From Arthrobacter sp. EPSL27 (GTDB lineage Bacteria; Actinomycetota; Actinomycetes; Actinomycetales; Micrococcaceae), in NCBI RefSeq assembly GCF_001512305.1, contig NZ_LNUT01000005.1:1151774-1215773 (forward strand): DNA of 64,000 nucleotides. Reading direction: 5' to 3'. The position numbers were made by a program, and so were the translations under genes. The notes below the pieces were generated by a model. It searched no databases, had not been told where the DNA came from, and worked only from the letters and a program-made list of their open reading frames with translations. Within the stretch, counting starts at the first letter, position 1, and every line of letters starts with the position of its first letter. Shown one piece after another: positions 51,384 through 60,717 of the stretch.

Positions 51384-53586
51384 GGTCGGCCTTATCCCCT
51401 GCGCTGACCTCCCGCTCCAGCGCGGTGAGAATCTCTGGATCGAACAGGTTGTCCTTGATCGCCTGCGCCCGCTGGGAGTCCGAGAAGACGACAAAGATGC
51501 GCTCCGGCTTCCAGTTCTTGGTGGCGTAGGCCTCCACGCTCGTCATGTTCACGTTTCCGTCGGATGCCTGGATGAACTTGGTCAGCGAAGTGACCGAGCC
51601 CCATTCCAGGAAACTGGGGTAGTTCGGCCCGATCAGGAGCGGGAAGAACGCATTGGTCTCAAGAATGACGTCCTTCTCCTGCACCCGGGCATCCAGCCAT
51701 TGCGCGGCGACCACGTCTTCCTTGGGGACACGGAACTTCGATTCCGCCTGGAAATACACGATCGTGAACAGGACGGCCAGAATCGTCAGCGACGCCGTGG
51801 CCCCCAATGCCGCATTGCGGGTCAGGACGGGACCTGCCCAGAACAGCCAGGCCGCCCCGATCGCCAGCCACGGCAGGGCGAAGAGGAACACCCGGAACTT
51901 CGCTTCCCCGCCGTAAGACTGGCCCACCAGCCAGAACAACGGCGCGACGGCCAGCCAGCTGACCACCAGGGTTTGCCGGACGTTGCCGCGGAGGAAGTTC
52001 CGGACGAACCCGGCCACCCCGAGCAGGCCGACGATGATGGAGAGGGCATCCGGAGCGCGGGACAGCCAGCGGGACGAATCCTCCATTTCGCCGGCTCGCG
52101 GCAGGTCGTAACTCGCGTTCTTGAAGATATCGAACCCGGTGAAGAGCCCGTATTTGTTGTCGACATAGTCGAGGTTCGGCAGCAGGTAGGCGACGGCCAG
52201 GACAACCAGCACCGCTCCGACCCATCGGGGCCTGAAGTAGCCGAGGAAAAAGAGCGGAAACAGCGCCAGGATGGCCATGTACGGGGTGAGTTGGTGGCTG
52301 GGAACCGTCACGGCCTGCAGGAAGATGATCGCGGCCGCCGCTGGCAGGACCAGCGCGCGGGAGGAGTGGACAGCCATGGGCTCCGGGGCCGTGGGCCCCC
52401 GGCTGAAACGCCGCTGCAGTCCCTGCAGCTTTCCCTCCAGCATGGTGGCCAGCCGGATGGGCGTGCCGCGGAGGAACGTCAGCGCGATCAGGCACATCGT
52501 CAGATAGAAGGTGTAGGCGAACGCCTGCGGTGAGTAGTAGTTCTGGTTCACCCAGTTGCCGAAGGCGAACACCAGGGTGGCGGTCCAGTAGATCCGCGGG
52601 TTGGCTGTGATGGTGCGGGCGATGGCCAGAAGGATGACCACGTCCAGCAGGGCGAAGCCGAACTCTGCCCAGGAGGCATAGTCCACGGCATCGCGGTAGC
52701 CGATGACTTCGCCCATAAAGGCGCTGACCGAGAAGAACCCCGGCCACCGGTTGTAGATGTCGATCAGCGGGTCCACCTGGCCGTGGGCGCCGACGTAGTT
52801 CGTGACGGCGATGTGTTTGTAGGACCAGGGCAGGCGCGGGACGCTGACCACCATGGCAGCGGAGGCGTAGAGCACGGCCACCAGGCTGGTGGTGGCGGCC
52901 GCCAGGAAGATGTTGGACGCCATCTTCCGCGCCGCGACCGCCCAGATGCACAGCCCCACGACGGCGGCAGCGGCCAGGTACCAGAGCGGGGGGAACGTGG
53001 TCAGCAGCCCCTTGTCTCCGATGAGGTTCTCCCCCGTTACGGACAGCGCCACACCCCAGGCCAGCATGGCCAGCGCAAGAACGGCCCAGGGCACGTAAGT
53101 GGAGCGGCTCCGGCCCCGGAATACCTCCAGGGTCCGTACCGACTGCCAGTCCAGCCGGCGCCTGACCGGCTGCCCGAAGATGGCATGCCGCCCGGTACCG
53201 ATCCCGGGCGGGAAGAACGCGATCAGGATTGACGCCGCGACCAGGATGGCAGCCGCCGCGGGCCGGGGATGCCAGAACCGGGTCCACGCCATGATGAGGG
53301 CCACGCCGGTGTAGAGGGCTGCGCTCATCACGACGGTCCAGACAAGGCGTGCGGCGGGATCGGCGTCGGGAAGACGTCTCACCAGGACCCAGCCTGGCAG
53401 CACCAGGCACCCGGTGAGGGTTACGGGTGCGAGCACCGGGCCGCCCAGGTCGAACAGAATGAGGACAGCCAGCACGACGCCGGCTACCGCCAGACCAAAA
53501 TCCCAGGGCCTGTCTGCCCGAAGCGCCAAGGCCGGCGACTTCCGGGATTTGGGAGTGGGTGTTTCGTCTTGCAGTAAGAGACTCAT
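51331..53586 (-). CDS. Large polytopic membrane protein, candidate polymerase or GT-C glycosyltransferase
   Basis: The 751-residue protein has a basic cytosolic start, about 14 or more membrane helices and several outer loops, one being VGAHGQVDPLIDIYNRWPGFF near residue 280. The C-terminal about 150 residues are largely hydrophilic (SLTKFIQASDGNVNMTSVEAY). The layout fits Wzy-type polymerases or GT-C transferases, whose sequences are poorly conserved; I cannot tell which. It is in the glycan operon between a GT2 gene and the GH16 gene. The ATG at 53586 has GGAAG ten bases upstream. Confidence 0.6.
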   Translation of the reverse strand: MSLLLQDETPTPKSRKSPALALRADRPWDFGLAVAGVVLAVLILFDLGGPVLAPVTLTGCLVLPGWVLVRRLPDADPAARLVWTVVMSAALYTGVALIMAWTRFWHPRPAAAAILVAASILIAFFPPGIGTGRHAIFGQPVRRRLDWQSVRTLEVFRGRSRSTYVPWAVLALAMLAWGVALSVTGENLIGDKGLLTTFPPLWYLAAAAVVGLCIWAVAARKMASNIFLAAATTSLVAVLYASAAMVVSVPRLPWSYKHIAVTNYVGAHGQVDPLIDIYNRWPGFFSVSAFMGEVIGYRDAVDYASWAEFGFALLDVVILLAIARTITANPRIYWTATLVFAFGNWVNQNYYSPQAFAYTFYLTMCLIALTFLRGTPIRLATMLEGKLQGLQRRFSRGPTAPEPMAVHSSRALVLPAAAAIIFLQAVTVPSHQLTPYMAILALFPLFFLGYFRPRWVGAVLVVLAVAYLLPNLDYVDNKYGLFTGFDIFKNASYDLPRAGEMEDSSRWLSRAPDALSIIVGLLGVAGFVRNFLRGNVRQTLVVSWLAVAPLFWLVGQSYGGEAKFRVFLFALPWLAIGAAWLFWAGPVLTRNAALGATASLTILAVLFTIVYFQAESKFRVPKEDVVAAQWLDARVQEKDVILETNAFFPLLIGPNYPSFLEWGSVTSLTKFIQASDGNVNMTSVEAYATKNWKPERIFVVFSDSQRAQAIKDNLFDPEILTALEREVSAGDKADHVFDNGAVRIYEIRKTG

Positions 53587-53642
53587 AGGACTGGTACTTC
53601 CTTGATCCATCATCGGCAGAAACCGGAGAGTGAAAAGCGCTT

Positions 53643-54947
53643 CTACGTCTTGCCTGCCCTCCCGGACCGGCGCTCGAGAAGGTAGTTCAGCGGTCCGCGC
53701 GCCACGGAGAAGAGCTCAGCCCGCAGGGCCTTAGCAATCCGCGGGTCCCGGGGAACCGTCTCCTCCGGGGCGGGACCCTGCCCCACGGAATGCCCGCGGG
53801 CGTTCCTCAGGAAGTGCAGCGCGCCCTGGGGGCCGCGGGCGATGGCCAGGCGTGCCGTACGCGGGTTCAGGAGAATTTTCGTCAGCCACGATCCCAGTCC
53901 TTTGCCGTATCCGCTGACCTGCACAATCAGGTCTTCCAGTTCGGCCCGGTGGCGGTGCCAGACGATCGCGGAAGGCTGGACCACCAGCGCGTGCCCCTCC
54001 ATCAGGACCCGGGTGAACATGTCGATGTCCTCGCCGCCGCCCGTCCGCGTTCCGACCCCCAGTGCCGGGTCGAACGACCCCAGCGCCAGGGCCGTCCGGC
54101 GATCGAGTGCGAAGTTCGCCCCTGTGCCGAAGGCACCGACGCAAAAAGGGAACGTCGGAAGGTCCGCCGGAGGATGCTCCATGGTGAAGACCTTCGGGGC
54201 CACAATCTTGGACCAGCTCACACGCTCGTCGAAGTATCCCTGGGCGGCGGAACGCAGCTCCCCCGCCGGCACCAGGCCGGTCACACAGGCAACATTGGGG
54301 GCCTGTTCGAAGCCGGCGGCGATCCCCCGCAGCCAGAACTCGTCCACGACGACATCGTCGTCCGTGAACGCAACAATGTCGCCTTGCGCATGGCGCAGGC
54401 CGGCGTTCCGGGCGTTGGACAAACCGGGCCGGGGCTCGGAGATCAGGGTCAGCCGGGGGTCGTTGAACTCGTTCCGGACCATGTCCCGGGTCTCGGCGGT
54501 GCTGGCGCCGTTGTCCACCACGATCACGTCGAAATTCGGGTAGTCGAGGCGCAGAATGGCGGCCAGGGACCCGCGCAGCAGGGCCGGGCGGTCCCGGGTG
54601 CACACGATCACGGTGATGGACGGCGTCGACGACGTCTGGGCGGCAACCGCCGGCGGCAGTGCCTCCACCGCCGTTTCGAGGACGCTGCGGTCCAGGACTC
54701 CATGCGGGGCATCGACGTCGATGAAACCGCGGACTGACGATCCGCTGCGCACCAGCAGGCGGGCACGGTGGTAGCCGGCCGAGTCCTGGAGCCTCAGGTG
54801 GGTGTAACCCGCGAGGGACTCAAGATCGACGGCACCCACCCACAGGGCGCCGGGCCAGTCGGGGACGGCCTCCGTTCCCATGGATGGTGCTATATCCAGT
54901 CCTGCGCCTTCGGTTGCCACTGAAATCTCGCTTCCGGCTTCAATCAC
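53643..54947 (-). CDS. Glycosyltransferase family 2 with N-terminal extension
   Basis: The 434-residue protein has an N-terminal beta-rich region (about 1-105) and a GT2 domain: ITVIVCTRDRPALLRGSL near 112, NFDVIVVDNGAST near 140, RPGLSNARNAGLRHAQGDIVAFTDDDVV with the DDD metal site near 195, and GGGEDIDMFTRVLMEGH (ED acid) near 305. It should add a sugar to a growing lipid-linked unit. It overlaps the next upstream GT2 gene by four bases. There are no membrane helices. Confidence 0.87.
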   Translation of the reverse strand: MIEAGSEISVATEGAGLDIAPSMGTEAVPDWPGALWVGAVDLESLAGYTHLRLQDSAGYHRARLLVRSGSSVRGFIDVDAPHGVLDRSVLETAVEALPPAVAAQTSSTPSITVIVCTRDRPALLRGSLAAILRLDYPNFDVIVVDNGASTAETRDMVRNEFNDPRLTLISEPRPGLSNARNAGLRHAQGDIVAFTDDDVVVDEFWLRGIAAGFEQAPNVACVTGLVPAGELRSAAQGYFDERVSWSKIVAPKVFTMEHPPADLPTFPFCVGAFGTGANFALDRRTALALGSFDPALGVGTRTGGGEDIDMFTRVLMEGHALVVQPSAIVWHRHRAELEDLIVQVSGYGKGLGSWLTKILLNPRTARLAIARGPQGALHFLRNARGHSVGQGPAPEETVPRDPRIAKALRAELFSVARGPLNYLLERRSGRAGKT

Positions 54948-55951
54948 GTGGCTTCCCTCCAGGGAAGGCGGCGGTGAGGGACAGGGGTTGAGCCGGTCAG
55001 GAGCGATCCGGACCCTTGCGCCAGGCGGCGGCCGCGGACGTAGCCTGCGGCGGTGACGGCCAGAACAGCCACGTAGGCACCGGCCCGCTGCAATCCCTGC
55101 GGGTCTGCCCCGCGGCTCCAGCTGGCAATCGCTGAGAAGAATGCCCGCGGCAGGACGCTGCGCACGTAGCGCCGCTCCGGCCCCAAGGCGCGTTTGTGGC
55201 CCACCACGTGGCTGACCTGGGCTTTGGAGATTCCCTCCGACCAGGAGCGTTCGAGCATGTAGCGGAACGTCCCCCGCTGGACAGGAACATGGTGGCCCAC
55301 CAGGGCTGCCGGTTCGTAGACGATCCGCGAACCCGGGGAGCCGATGGCCGCCCGGATGCAGATCTCGGTCTCTTCACACCCGAGCGGTTTCGTGCCTTGC
55401 CGGCCGAGGGAAAGGTTGAAGCCGCCCACTTGCTGGAGCACCTGGAGCCGGAACGACATGTTGGCGCCGACCACGTTGCGCACTTCCGAGGCGACTTTCG
55501 GCAGGCCCCGGTGGCTGCAGCCAACAATCCAGTCCAGTTCCGGGCCGAAGTGGCCGGGCCGGCCGCCCTCCCAGATGGGCTCAACCTTGCCGCCGACACC
55601 CAGGACGTCGGAATCGTCGTAGAGCGCCGTCAGCTTCTCGAGCCAGTCCGGGGCAGCCACGGCGTCGTCGTCCAGGAACGCCACGATCTCCGAGGTGGCC
55701 AGGCCCACGCCGGTGTTGCGGGCCCCCGACAGCCCCGGCAGGCCGGTGCTTTCGACCAGGGTGACGTCCTGGACGGCAGCCACCAGCCGCTTGTACAGGT
55801 CCTCGTTGTGGTCCACCACAACGATCACCTGCCGGGGCTGCAGCGTCTGGGCGTGGACGGAGTCGATGACGTCCATCAGCAGGTCCCACCGTTGCTCCGT
55901 GTAGGAACAAATGACGACGGAAGCGGACGGCCGGAAATTGAAGTCGAGCAC
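54944..55951 (-). CDS. Glycosyltransferase family 2
   Basis: The 335-residue enzyme has a GT-A core: SVVICSYTEQRWDLLMDVIDS near residue 10, VIVVVDHNEDLYKRL, GLSGARNTGVGLATSEIVAFLDDDAV with the DDD motif near 93, and CEETEICIRA (acidic catalytic position) near 190. FFSAIASWSRGADPQGLQRAG and a hydrophobic stretch at 290-310 suggest a membrane-associated C-terminus. It overlaps its GT2 neighbour by four bases and lies one base after the third GT2 gene, so the three form a tight unit. Confidence 0.88.
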   Translation of the reverse strand: MLDFNFRPSASVVICSYTEQRWDLLMDVIDSVHAQTLQPRQVIVVVDHNEDLYKRLVAAVQDVTLVESTGLPGLSGARNTGVGLATSEIVAFLDDDAVAAPDWLEKLTALYDDSDVLGVGGKVEPIWEGGRPGHFGPELDWIVGCSHRGLPKVASEVRNVVGANMSFRLQVLQQVGGFNLSLGRQGTKPLGCEETEICIRAAIGSPGSRIVYEPAALVGHHVPVQRGTFRYMLERSWSEGISKAQVSHVVGHKRALGPERRYVRSVLPRAFFSAIASWSRGADPQGLQRAGAYVAVLAVTAAGYVRGRRLAQGSGSLLTGSTPVPHRRLPWREAT

Positions 55952-55952
55952 C

Positions 55953-56852
55953 TTAGGCTCCTTCCGCCAAGGTCAGTACGCTGTACGGATCGGTGGGTGT
56001 GCGGGCAACCCGGACGTTGGGATACGTGTACTTCACCCGCCGGAGGGACTCGGGCCTGGCGCCCGCGGTGGGCGCTTCCCAGGTGGTGCATTCCCGTGCC
56101 AGTGTGCGGAGCACCCGCCAGCCGTCTCGGAACGTCTGCAGGTTTGAGGCTCCAGAGATGCGGTCGAGCTCGAAGCTCGGCACTTCAGCGATGCGGAGGC
56201 CGGCGCGGGCGGCGCGGACTATCAGCTCGGTTTCAATCTCGAAGCCGTCGGATTCGAGTTCGAGGACCTCGAGACATTCCCGGCGGAGCGCGATGTATCC
56301 GTAGCAAAGGTCAGAGTAGTTGCTCCTCAGCACGGTGTTCGCCAGCCCCGTCAGGACCCGGTTGCCGGTGTTCCGCAGCCAGGTGAGGTCCTCTGACCCG
56401 CCTCCGGTGACGTAGCGCGATCCCTTGACGAAGTCGTAGTCGTGCTGGAGGGGAGAAACGAACCAGCCGATTTCCTGCGGATCCATGCTCCCGTCCGCAT
56501 CCAGCATGACGATGATGTCCCCCGATGCGGCGGCGAAGCCGGCACGGACGGCGATTCCCTTGCCTTTCCTCGGCTCGGCCACGACCACGACGTCGACCCT
56601 CAGTGCCCGCGCGACGTCGATGGTGTGGTCGTGGGAACGTCCGTCGACGATCACCACCTCATCAACGTACGAGGGCATCCGCCGCAAAACCCAGGGCAGG
56701 TTCATTTCCTCGTTCAGTGTGGGAATTACTACGCTGACCGATGCCCGCGGAGAGGGATCACTAATCGCGGGAAGCGAATTTGGGCCTAGATTAGGAATAG
56801 ACAAATGCCTCACCACTTCATGACAAATTCGGACGCCGACATTTCTTACCAT
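55953..56852 (-). CDS. Glycosyltransferase family 2 (dolichyl-phosphate mannose synthase-like)
   Basis: The 299-residue protein resembles DPM1/GtrB-type enzymes: SVVIPTLNEEMNLPWVLRRM near 39, VDEVVIVDGRSHDHTID, and ASGDIIVMLDADGSMDPQEI with the DAD metal motif near 115; KGSRYVTGGGSEDLTW and NYSDLCYGYIALRREC follow. No C-terminal helices are present. It could make a polyprenyl-phosphate sugar or transfer a sugar. It is the first gene of the minus-strand glycan operon. The ATG at 56852 has no strong ribosome binding site, and GTG codons 12-13 triplets later are alternatives. Confidence 0.83.
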   Translation of the reverse strand: MVRNVGVRICHEVVRHLSIPNLGPNSLPAISDPSPRASVSVVIPTLNEEMNLPWVLRRMPSYVDEVVIVDGRSHDHTIDVARALRVDVVVVAEPRKGKGIAVRAGFAAASGDIIVMLDADGSMDPQEIGWFVSPLQHDYDFVKGSRYVTGGGSEDLTWLRNTGNRVLTGLANTVLRSNYSDLCYGYIALRRECLEVLELESDGFEIETELIVRAARAGLRIAEVPSFELDRISGASNLQTFRDGWRVLRTLARECTTWEAPTAGARPESLRRVKYTYPNVRVARTPTDPYSVLTLAEGA

Positions 56853-57477
56853 CAGCGAATGAGAACCAAAGGACGAGGCGGAACGCCGTCGTCGGAATTA
56901 TGCGAAACCCCACACCCCAGCTGCCATTCGATGGTGGCCTTGTCTAGAGCCTAAAGTTCACCCAATGTTGTGTCACGAGTGGCTATTACTTGGTTGCGGG
57001 TTCACTTCAGCACGTCGCCCGGACAGCCCTACTTGGGTCTTTGCGGCGGCCTACTCGGTCAGCCTCAGCCAGCGGGGAACGGTGTACTCGGTCGGCGGCA
57101 CAATGCCTGAGATCCCGGGATTTTCAGGGCTTTCGTTCCGACACCTGAAGCCTACGCTCCTGATGCCGGGCGATCCAGACCTTCCCGCCGGCCCCGCCTT
57201 CCGGTCCGGCGGCGGAGGCTGCACGCCCCGGGGACGGGATTATGGGCGCGCCCTGGACTGCGACCCCGGGCCATTCGGGAAATCTTCAAACTGTACTTCA
57301 TGGACCAAAATTCCCGGAAATATATTTGCAAATAGCGGACATTGGACTTCCCGAGTAAAGGGTTAGTGGCTAACATGTGTCTCGTCGGGAGCGATCTGCA
57401 ACCTCCGCGTGAAAAAGCACCGCACCAAAGTCCCGCTGGAAAAACGGCAATCAACGGCAAAAGAAACGGCGTCCAAG
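56853..57477. promoter_or_regulatory. Divergent intergenic region between the glycan operon and the repeat protein
   Basis: About 625 bp lie between the GT2 gene (-) and the secreted repeat protein (+). The stretch is less GC-rich than the rest of the window, with ATATATTTGC near 57318-57328 and AACATG near 57372. No conserved gene was recognised in it; open frames here do not look protein-coding. It should contain promoters for both directions, but no clear -35/-10 pair could be assigned. Confidence 0.4.
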
Positions 57478-60400
57478 ATGAAACGTACCGTCCGCTGGCT
57501 TAGCCAGGCCCTGGTAATGGCAGTAGTGGTGACGGGAAGCATCCTGGGTATCACCAGCACCGCGTCAGCTGCCGCGAACTACGGCTATCCCAGCGTGAGC
57601 TACACGGGGGTGAGCAACGCGCCGACGTCGGACAAGCCGCAGAGCAAGCTCTGGTGGCACGACGGCTCCTGGTGGGCGGACATGTGGACCACCGGCACCG
57701 GCTGGCAGATCTACCGGCTCGATGTTGCCACCAAGACCTGGGTCAGCACCGGCATCACCAATGACACCCGGGCCAGCACGCTCGCGGACACGCTCTGGGA
57801 CGGCACGCATCTGTACATCGCTTCCCACGTTGTGGCCGTGTCTTCCGACGCCGCACCCCGGGCCTCCGTCTCCGGGCAGCCGGCCAGGCTTTACCGCTAC
57901 AGCTACTCCGGCGGAACGTTCAAGCTGGACAGCGGTTTTCCGACCACCATCATGAACAACAGCAGCGAGTCCATGACCATCGACCAGGACAGCACCGGCG
58001 CCATCTGGGCCACCTGGACGCAGGTCGCCGGCAACTCCACCAGCGGCTTCACCAACACCGTCTACGTCAACCGCTCCGCATCCGGCGGAACCAGCTGGGA
58101 CACGCCCTTCGTGATTCCTGTGACCAACCCGAATCCGGCCCCGGACGACATCTCGGCAGTGGTGGCCTACGGCGGCAACAAGATCGGGGTGATGTGGAGC
58201 GACCAGCGCCTGGGTGCCATCCGCTGGGCCACCCGCACGGACGGCACCAGCTCCACCGCCACGTCGTCGTGGCGGGTGCAGGACGCAGTCCGTGGCAATG
58301 GCCTGGCCGATGACCACCTGAACGTCAAAACACTCCAGTCCGACACCGCCGGCCGGGTCTTCGCCGCGATCAAGACAGGGCTCAACGACACCGCCGGCAA
58401 TCAAAGCCTGGCGCAGCTCTCGCTCCTGGTCTTCCGGCCAGGCACGGGCGCCTTCACCACGTCCACCATCGCCACGGTGGCCGATTGTGTTTCCCGCCCG
58501 CAGATCGTCCTGGACACCCAGAACAACATGGTGCACGCCTTCCACACGGCACCCGGGACCGATGTCAGCGGCTGCGCCTTCTCCGGCACACCGGGCGCGA
58601 TCTACGAAAAGACCGCATCCATGGACAACCCTGTCTTCCCCTCCGGACGCGGCACCCCGGTGATCCAGGACGGCGCATCCGCCAACATGAACGACGTGAC
58701 CACCAGCAAGCAGAGCGTAAACAGCACCACCGGCCTGGTGGTGCTGGCCAGCAACAATGTCACCAAGCGCTACTGGTTCGCTTACCGCTCCCTGGGCACC
58801 GCTCCCCCGCCTCCTCCGGCGGCGCCGGTGGCGTCGTTCACCGCGTCCCCGCTCTCGGGCACGGCCCCGCTGACCACAAACTTCACTGACACCTCCACCG
58901 GCACCCCGACCTCCTGGGCGTGGAACTTCGGCGACGGCGGAACCTCCACCGCCCAGAACCCCTCCCACACCTACACCGCCGCCGGAACCTACACCGCCAC
59001 CCTCACCGCCACCAACGCCGGCGGCTCCACATCAGCCAACCGCACCATCACGGTCACCACAGGCACCACTCCGCCGCCCACCACCGCGGCCATCACCACC
59101 GTCGCCTCGACCACCACCAACAACACGGCGACCACCACCTCCGTGACCCTGAACAAACCCGCCGGCACCGCAGCCGGCGACGTCCTGGTGGCCTCCTTCA
59201 CAGCAGACAAGAACCCCACCGCCACCACCGCCTCGGGCTGGACCCCCATCGTGAACAACCTGTCCATCAGCAGCGGCGCACGCGTCTTCGCCTACTACCG
59301 CGTGGTCGGCGCCTCCGACCCCGCCAGCTACACCTGGACCCTGAACACCGCCGTCAAATGGGGCGGCGGCATCACCGCCTACCGCGGCGTGAACAACACC
59401 ACCCCGCTCGACAGCACCGTCGCCACCGCCACCAACACCACCTACACAGCCAGCAGCATCGCAGCCCCCAGCATCACCACCGCCAGCAACAACGCACTCC
59501 TCATCGGCGGCGTCGGCTTCGACAGCTCAACATCAGGAGCCAACGCCCCCACCGGCTGGACCGAACGCTGGGAAGCCACCGACGGACAAATCGCCCAACA
59601 AGCCGACACCACCCAAGCCACCGCAGGCGCCACCGGCACCGCCACCTGGACCTTCAACACCGCCAAAGCCGTCGCCGTCTGGCGCACCGCCCTCAAACCG
59701 GGCGCCGGCACCGGAGGCACCACTCCGGCGGCGCCGGTGGCGTCGTTCACCGCGTCCCCGCTCTCGGGCACGGCCCCGCTGACCACAAACTTCACTGACA
59801 CCTCCACCGGCACCCCGACCTCCTGGGCGTGGAACTTCGGCGACGGCGGAACCTCCACCGCCCAGAACCCCTCCCACACCTACACCGCCGCCGGAACCTA
59901 CACCGCCACCCTCACCGCCACCAACGCCGGCGGCTCCACATCAGCCAACCGCACCATCACGGTCACCACAGGCACCACTCCGCCGCCCACCACCGCGGCC
60001 ATCACCACCGTCGCCTCGACCACCACCAACAACACGGCGACCACCACCTCCGTGACCCTGAACAAACCCGCCGGCACCGCAGCCGGCGACGTCCTGGTGG
60101 CCTCCTTCACAGCAGACAAGAACCCCACCGCCACCACCGCCTCGGGCTGGACCCCCATCGTGAACAACCTGTCCATCAGCAGCGGCGCACGCGTCTTCGC
60201 CTACTACCGCGTGGTCGGCGCCTCCGACCCCGCCAGCTACACCTGGACCCTGAACACCGCCGTCAAATGGGGCGGCGGCATCACCGCCTACCGCGGCGTG
60301 AACAACACCACCCCGCTCGACAGCACCGTCGCCACCGCCACCAACACCACCTACACAGCCAGCAGCATCGCAGCCCCCAGCATCACCACCGCCAGCAACA

Positions 60401-60618
60401 ACGCACTCCTCATCGGCGGCGTCGGCTTCGACAGCTCAACATCAGGAGCCAACGCCCCCACCGGCTGGACCGAACGCTGGGAAGCCACCGACGGACAAAT
60501 CGCCCAACAAGCCGACACCACCCAAGCCACCGCAGGCGCCACCGGCACCGCCACCTGGACCTTCAACACCGCCAAAGCCGTCGCCGTCTGGCGCACCGCC
60601 CTCAAACCGGCCAGCTGA
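57478..60618 (+). CDS. Secreted PKD-repeat surface protein
   Basis: The 1046-residue protein has a signal peptide (MKRTVRWLSQALVM then VTGSILGITSTASA, cleavage before AANYG). Residues about 37-440 form a beta-propeller-like region (GYPSVSYTGVSNAPTS, LWWHDGSWWADMW, NTVYVNRSASGGTSW). After a proline linker come two copies of a 303-residue unit, each with a PKD domain (VASFTASPLSGTAPLTTNF, WAWNFGDGGTST) and a Thr/Ser-rich beta domain (VTLNKPAGTAAGDVLVASF). It should be exported and adhere to glycans or cells; no LPxTG anchor is seen. An in-frame GTG at 57409 is an alternative start. Confidence 0.82.
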   Translation: MKRTVRWLSQALVMAVVVTGSILGITSTASAAANYGYPSVSYTGVSNAPTSDKPQSKLWWHDGSWWADMWTTGTGWQIYRLDVATKTWVSTGITNDTRASTLADTLWDGTHLYIASHVVAVSSDAAPRASVSGQPARLYRYSYSGGTFKLDSGFPTTIMNNSSESMTIDQDSTGAIWATWTQVAGNSTSGFTNTVYVNRSASGGTSWDTPFVIPVTNPNPAPDDISAVVAYGGNKIGVMWSDQRLGAIRWATRTDGTSSTATSSWRVQDAVRGNGLADDHLNVKTLQSDTAGRVFAAIKTGLNDTAGNQSLAQLSLLVFRPGTGAFTTSTIATVADCVSRPQIVLDTQNNMVHAFHTAPGTDVSGCAFSGTPGAIYEKTASMDNPVFPSGRGTPVIQDGASANMNDVTTSKQSVNSTTGLVVLASNNVTKRYWFAYRSLGTAPPPPPAAPVASFTASPLSGTAPLTTNFTDTSTGTPTSWAWNFGDGGTSTAQNPSHTYTAAGTYTATLTATNAGGSTSANRTITVTTGTTPPPTTAAITTVASTTTNNTATTTSVTLNKPAGTAAGDVLVASFTADKNPTATTASGWTPIVNNLSISSGARVFAYYRVVGASDPASYTWTLNTAVKWGGGITAYRGVNNTTPLDSTVATATNTTYTASSIAAPSITTASNNALLIGGVGFDSSTSGANAPTGWTERWEATDGQIAQQADTTQATAGATGTATWTFNTAKAVAVWRTALKPGAGTGGTTPAAPVASFTASPLSGTAPLTTNFTDTSTGTPTSWAWNFGDGGTSTAQNPSHTYTAAGTYTATLTATNAGGSTSANRTITVTTGTTPPPTTAAITTVASTTTNNTATTTSVTLNKPAGTAAGDVLVASFTADKNPTATTASGWTPIVNNLSISSGARVFAYYRVVGASDPASYTWTLNTAVKWGGGITAYRGVNNTTPLDSTVATATNTTYTASSIAAPSITTASNNALLIGGVGFDSSTSGANAPTGWTERWEATDGQIAQQADTTQATAGATGTATWTFNTAKAVAVWRTALKPAS
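58814..59701 (+). repeat. First copy of an 888-bp tandem repeat
   Basis: This is copy one of a coding repeat whose start-to-start distance to copy two is 909 bp. Translated sequence of both is identical, and the other frames read through it also match, so the DNA appears identical. The unit encodes one PKD domain plus the Thr-rich beta domain. The copies are separated by 21 bp encoding a Gly-rich linker. Confidence 0.9.
59723..60610 (+). repeat. Second copy of the 888-bp tandem repeat
   Basis: Copy two ends eight bases before the stop codon of the secreted protein, so that repeat loss or gain by recombination would keep the reading frame. Identity to copy one ends just where ACCGG is followed by CCAG rather than GCGCC. 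Confidence 0.9.
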
Positions 60619-60634
60619 CACCCTGGCACCAAAC

Positions 60635-60674
60635 GAGCGGACGACGGCGGGAACCTTCCCGCCGTCGTCCGCTC
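60635..60674 (+). terminator. Long perfect hairpin terminator
   Basis: A 19-bp perfect stem (GAGCGGACGACGGCGGGAA at 60635-60653, complement at 60656-60674) with a minimal CC centre follows the repeat protein stop by 16 bp. C-T-T-C-T follows on the plus strand. It serves the repeat protein and, in reverse, the SDR gene converging from the right. Confidence 0.78.
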
Positions 60675-60717
60675 CTTCTGCTTTCCGCGCCGTTGTCCTC
60701 CGCTGCGGCGCCTCCGG

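Noticed and set aside
56965..57366. 133-codon open frame in the gap before the repeat protein
   Set aside because: Composition is unlike a gene, there is no ribosome binding site and no recognisable motif; the region is better explained as promoter DNA.
57409..57477. Longer start (GTG 57409) for the repeat protein
   Set aside because: It adds 23 basic residues before a normal-length signal peptide and has no better ribosome binding site; kept only as an alternative.
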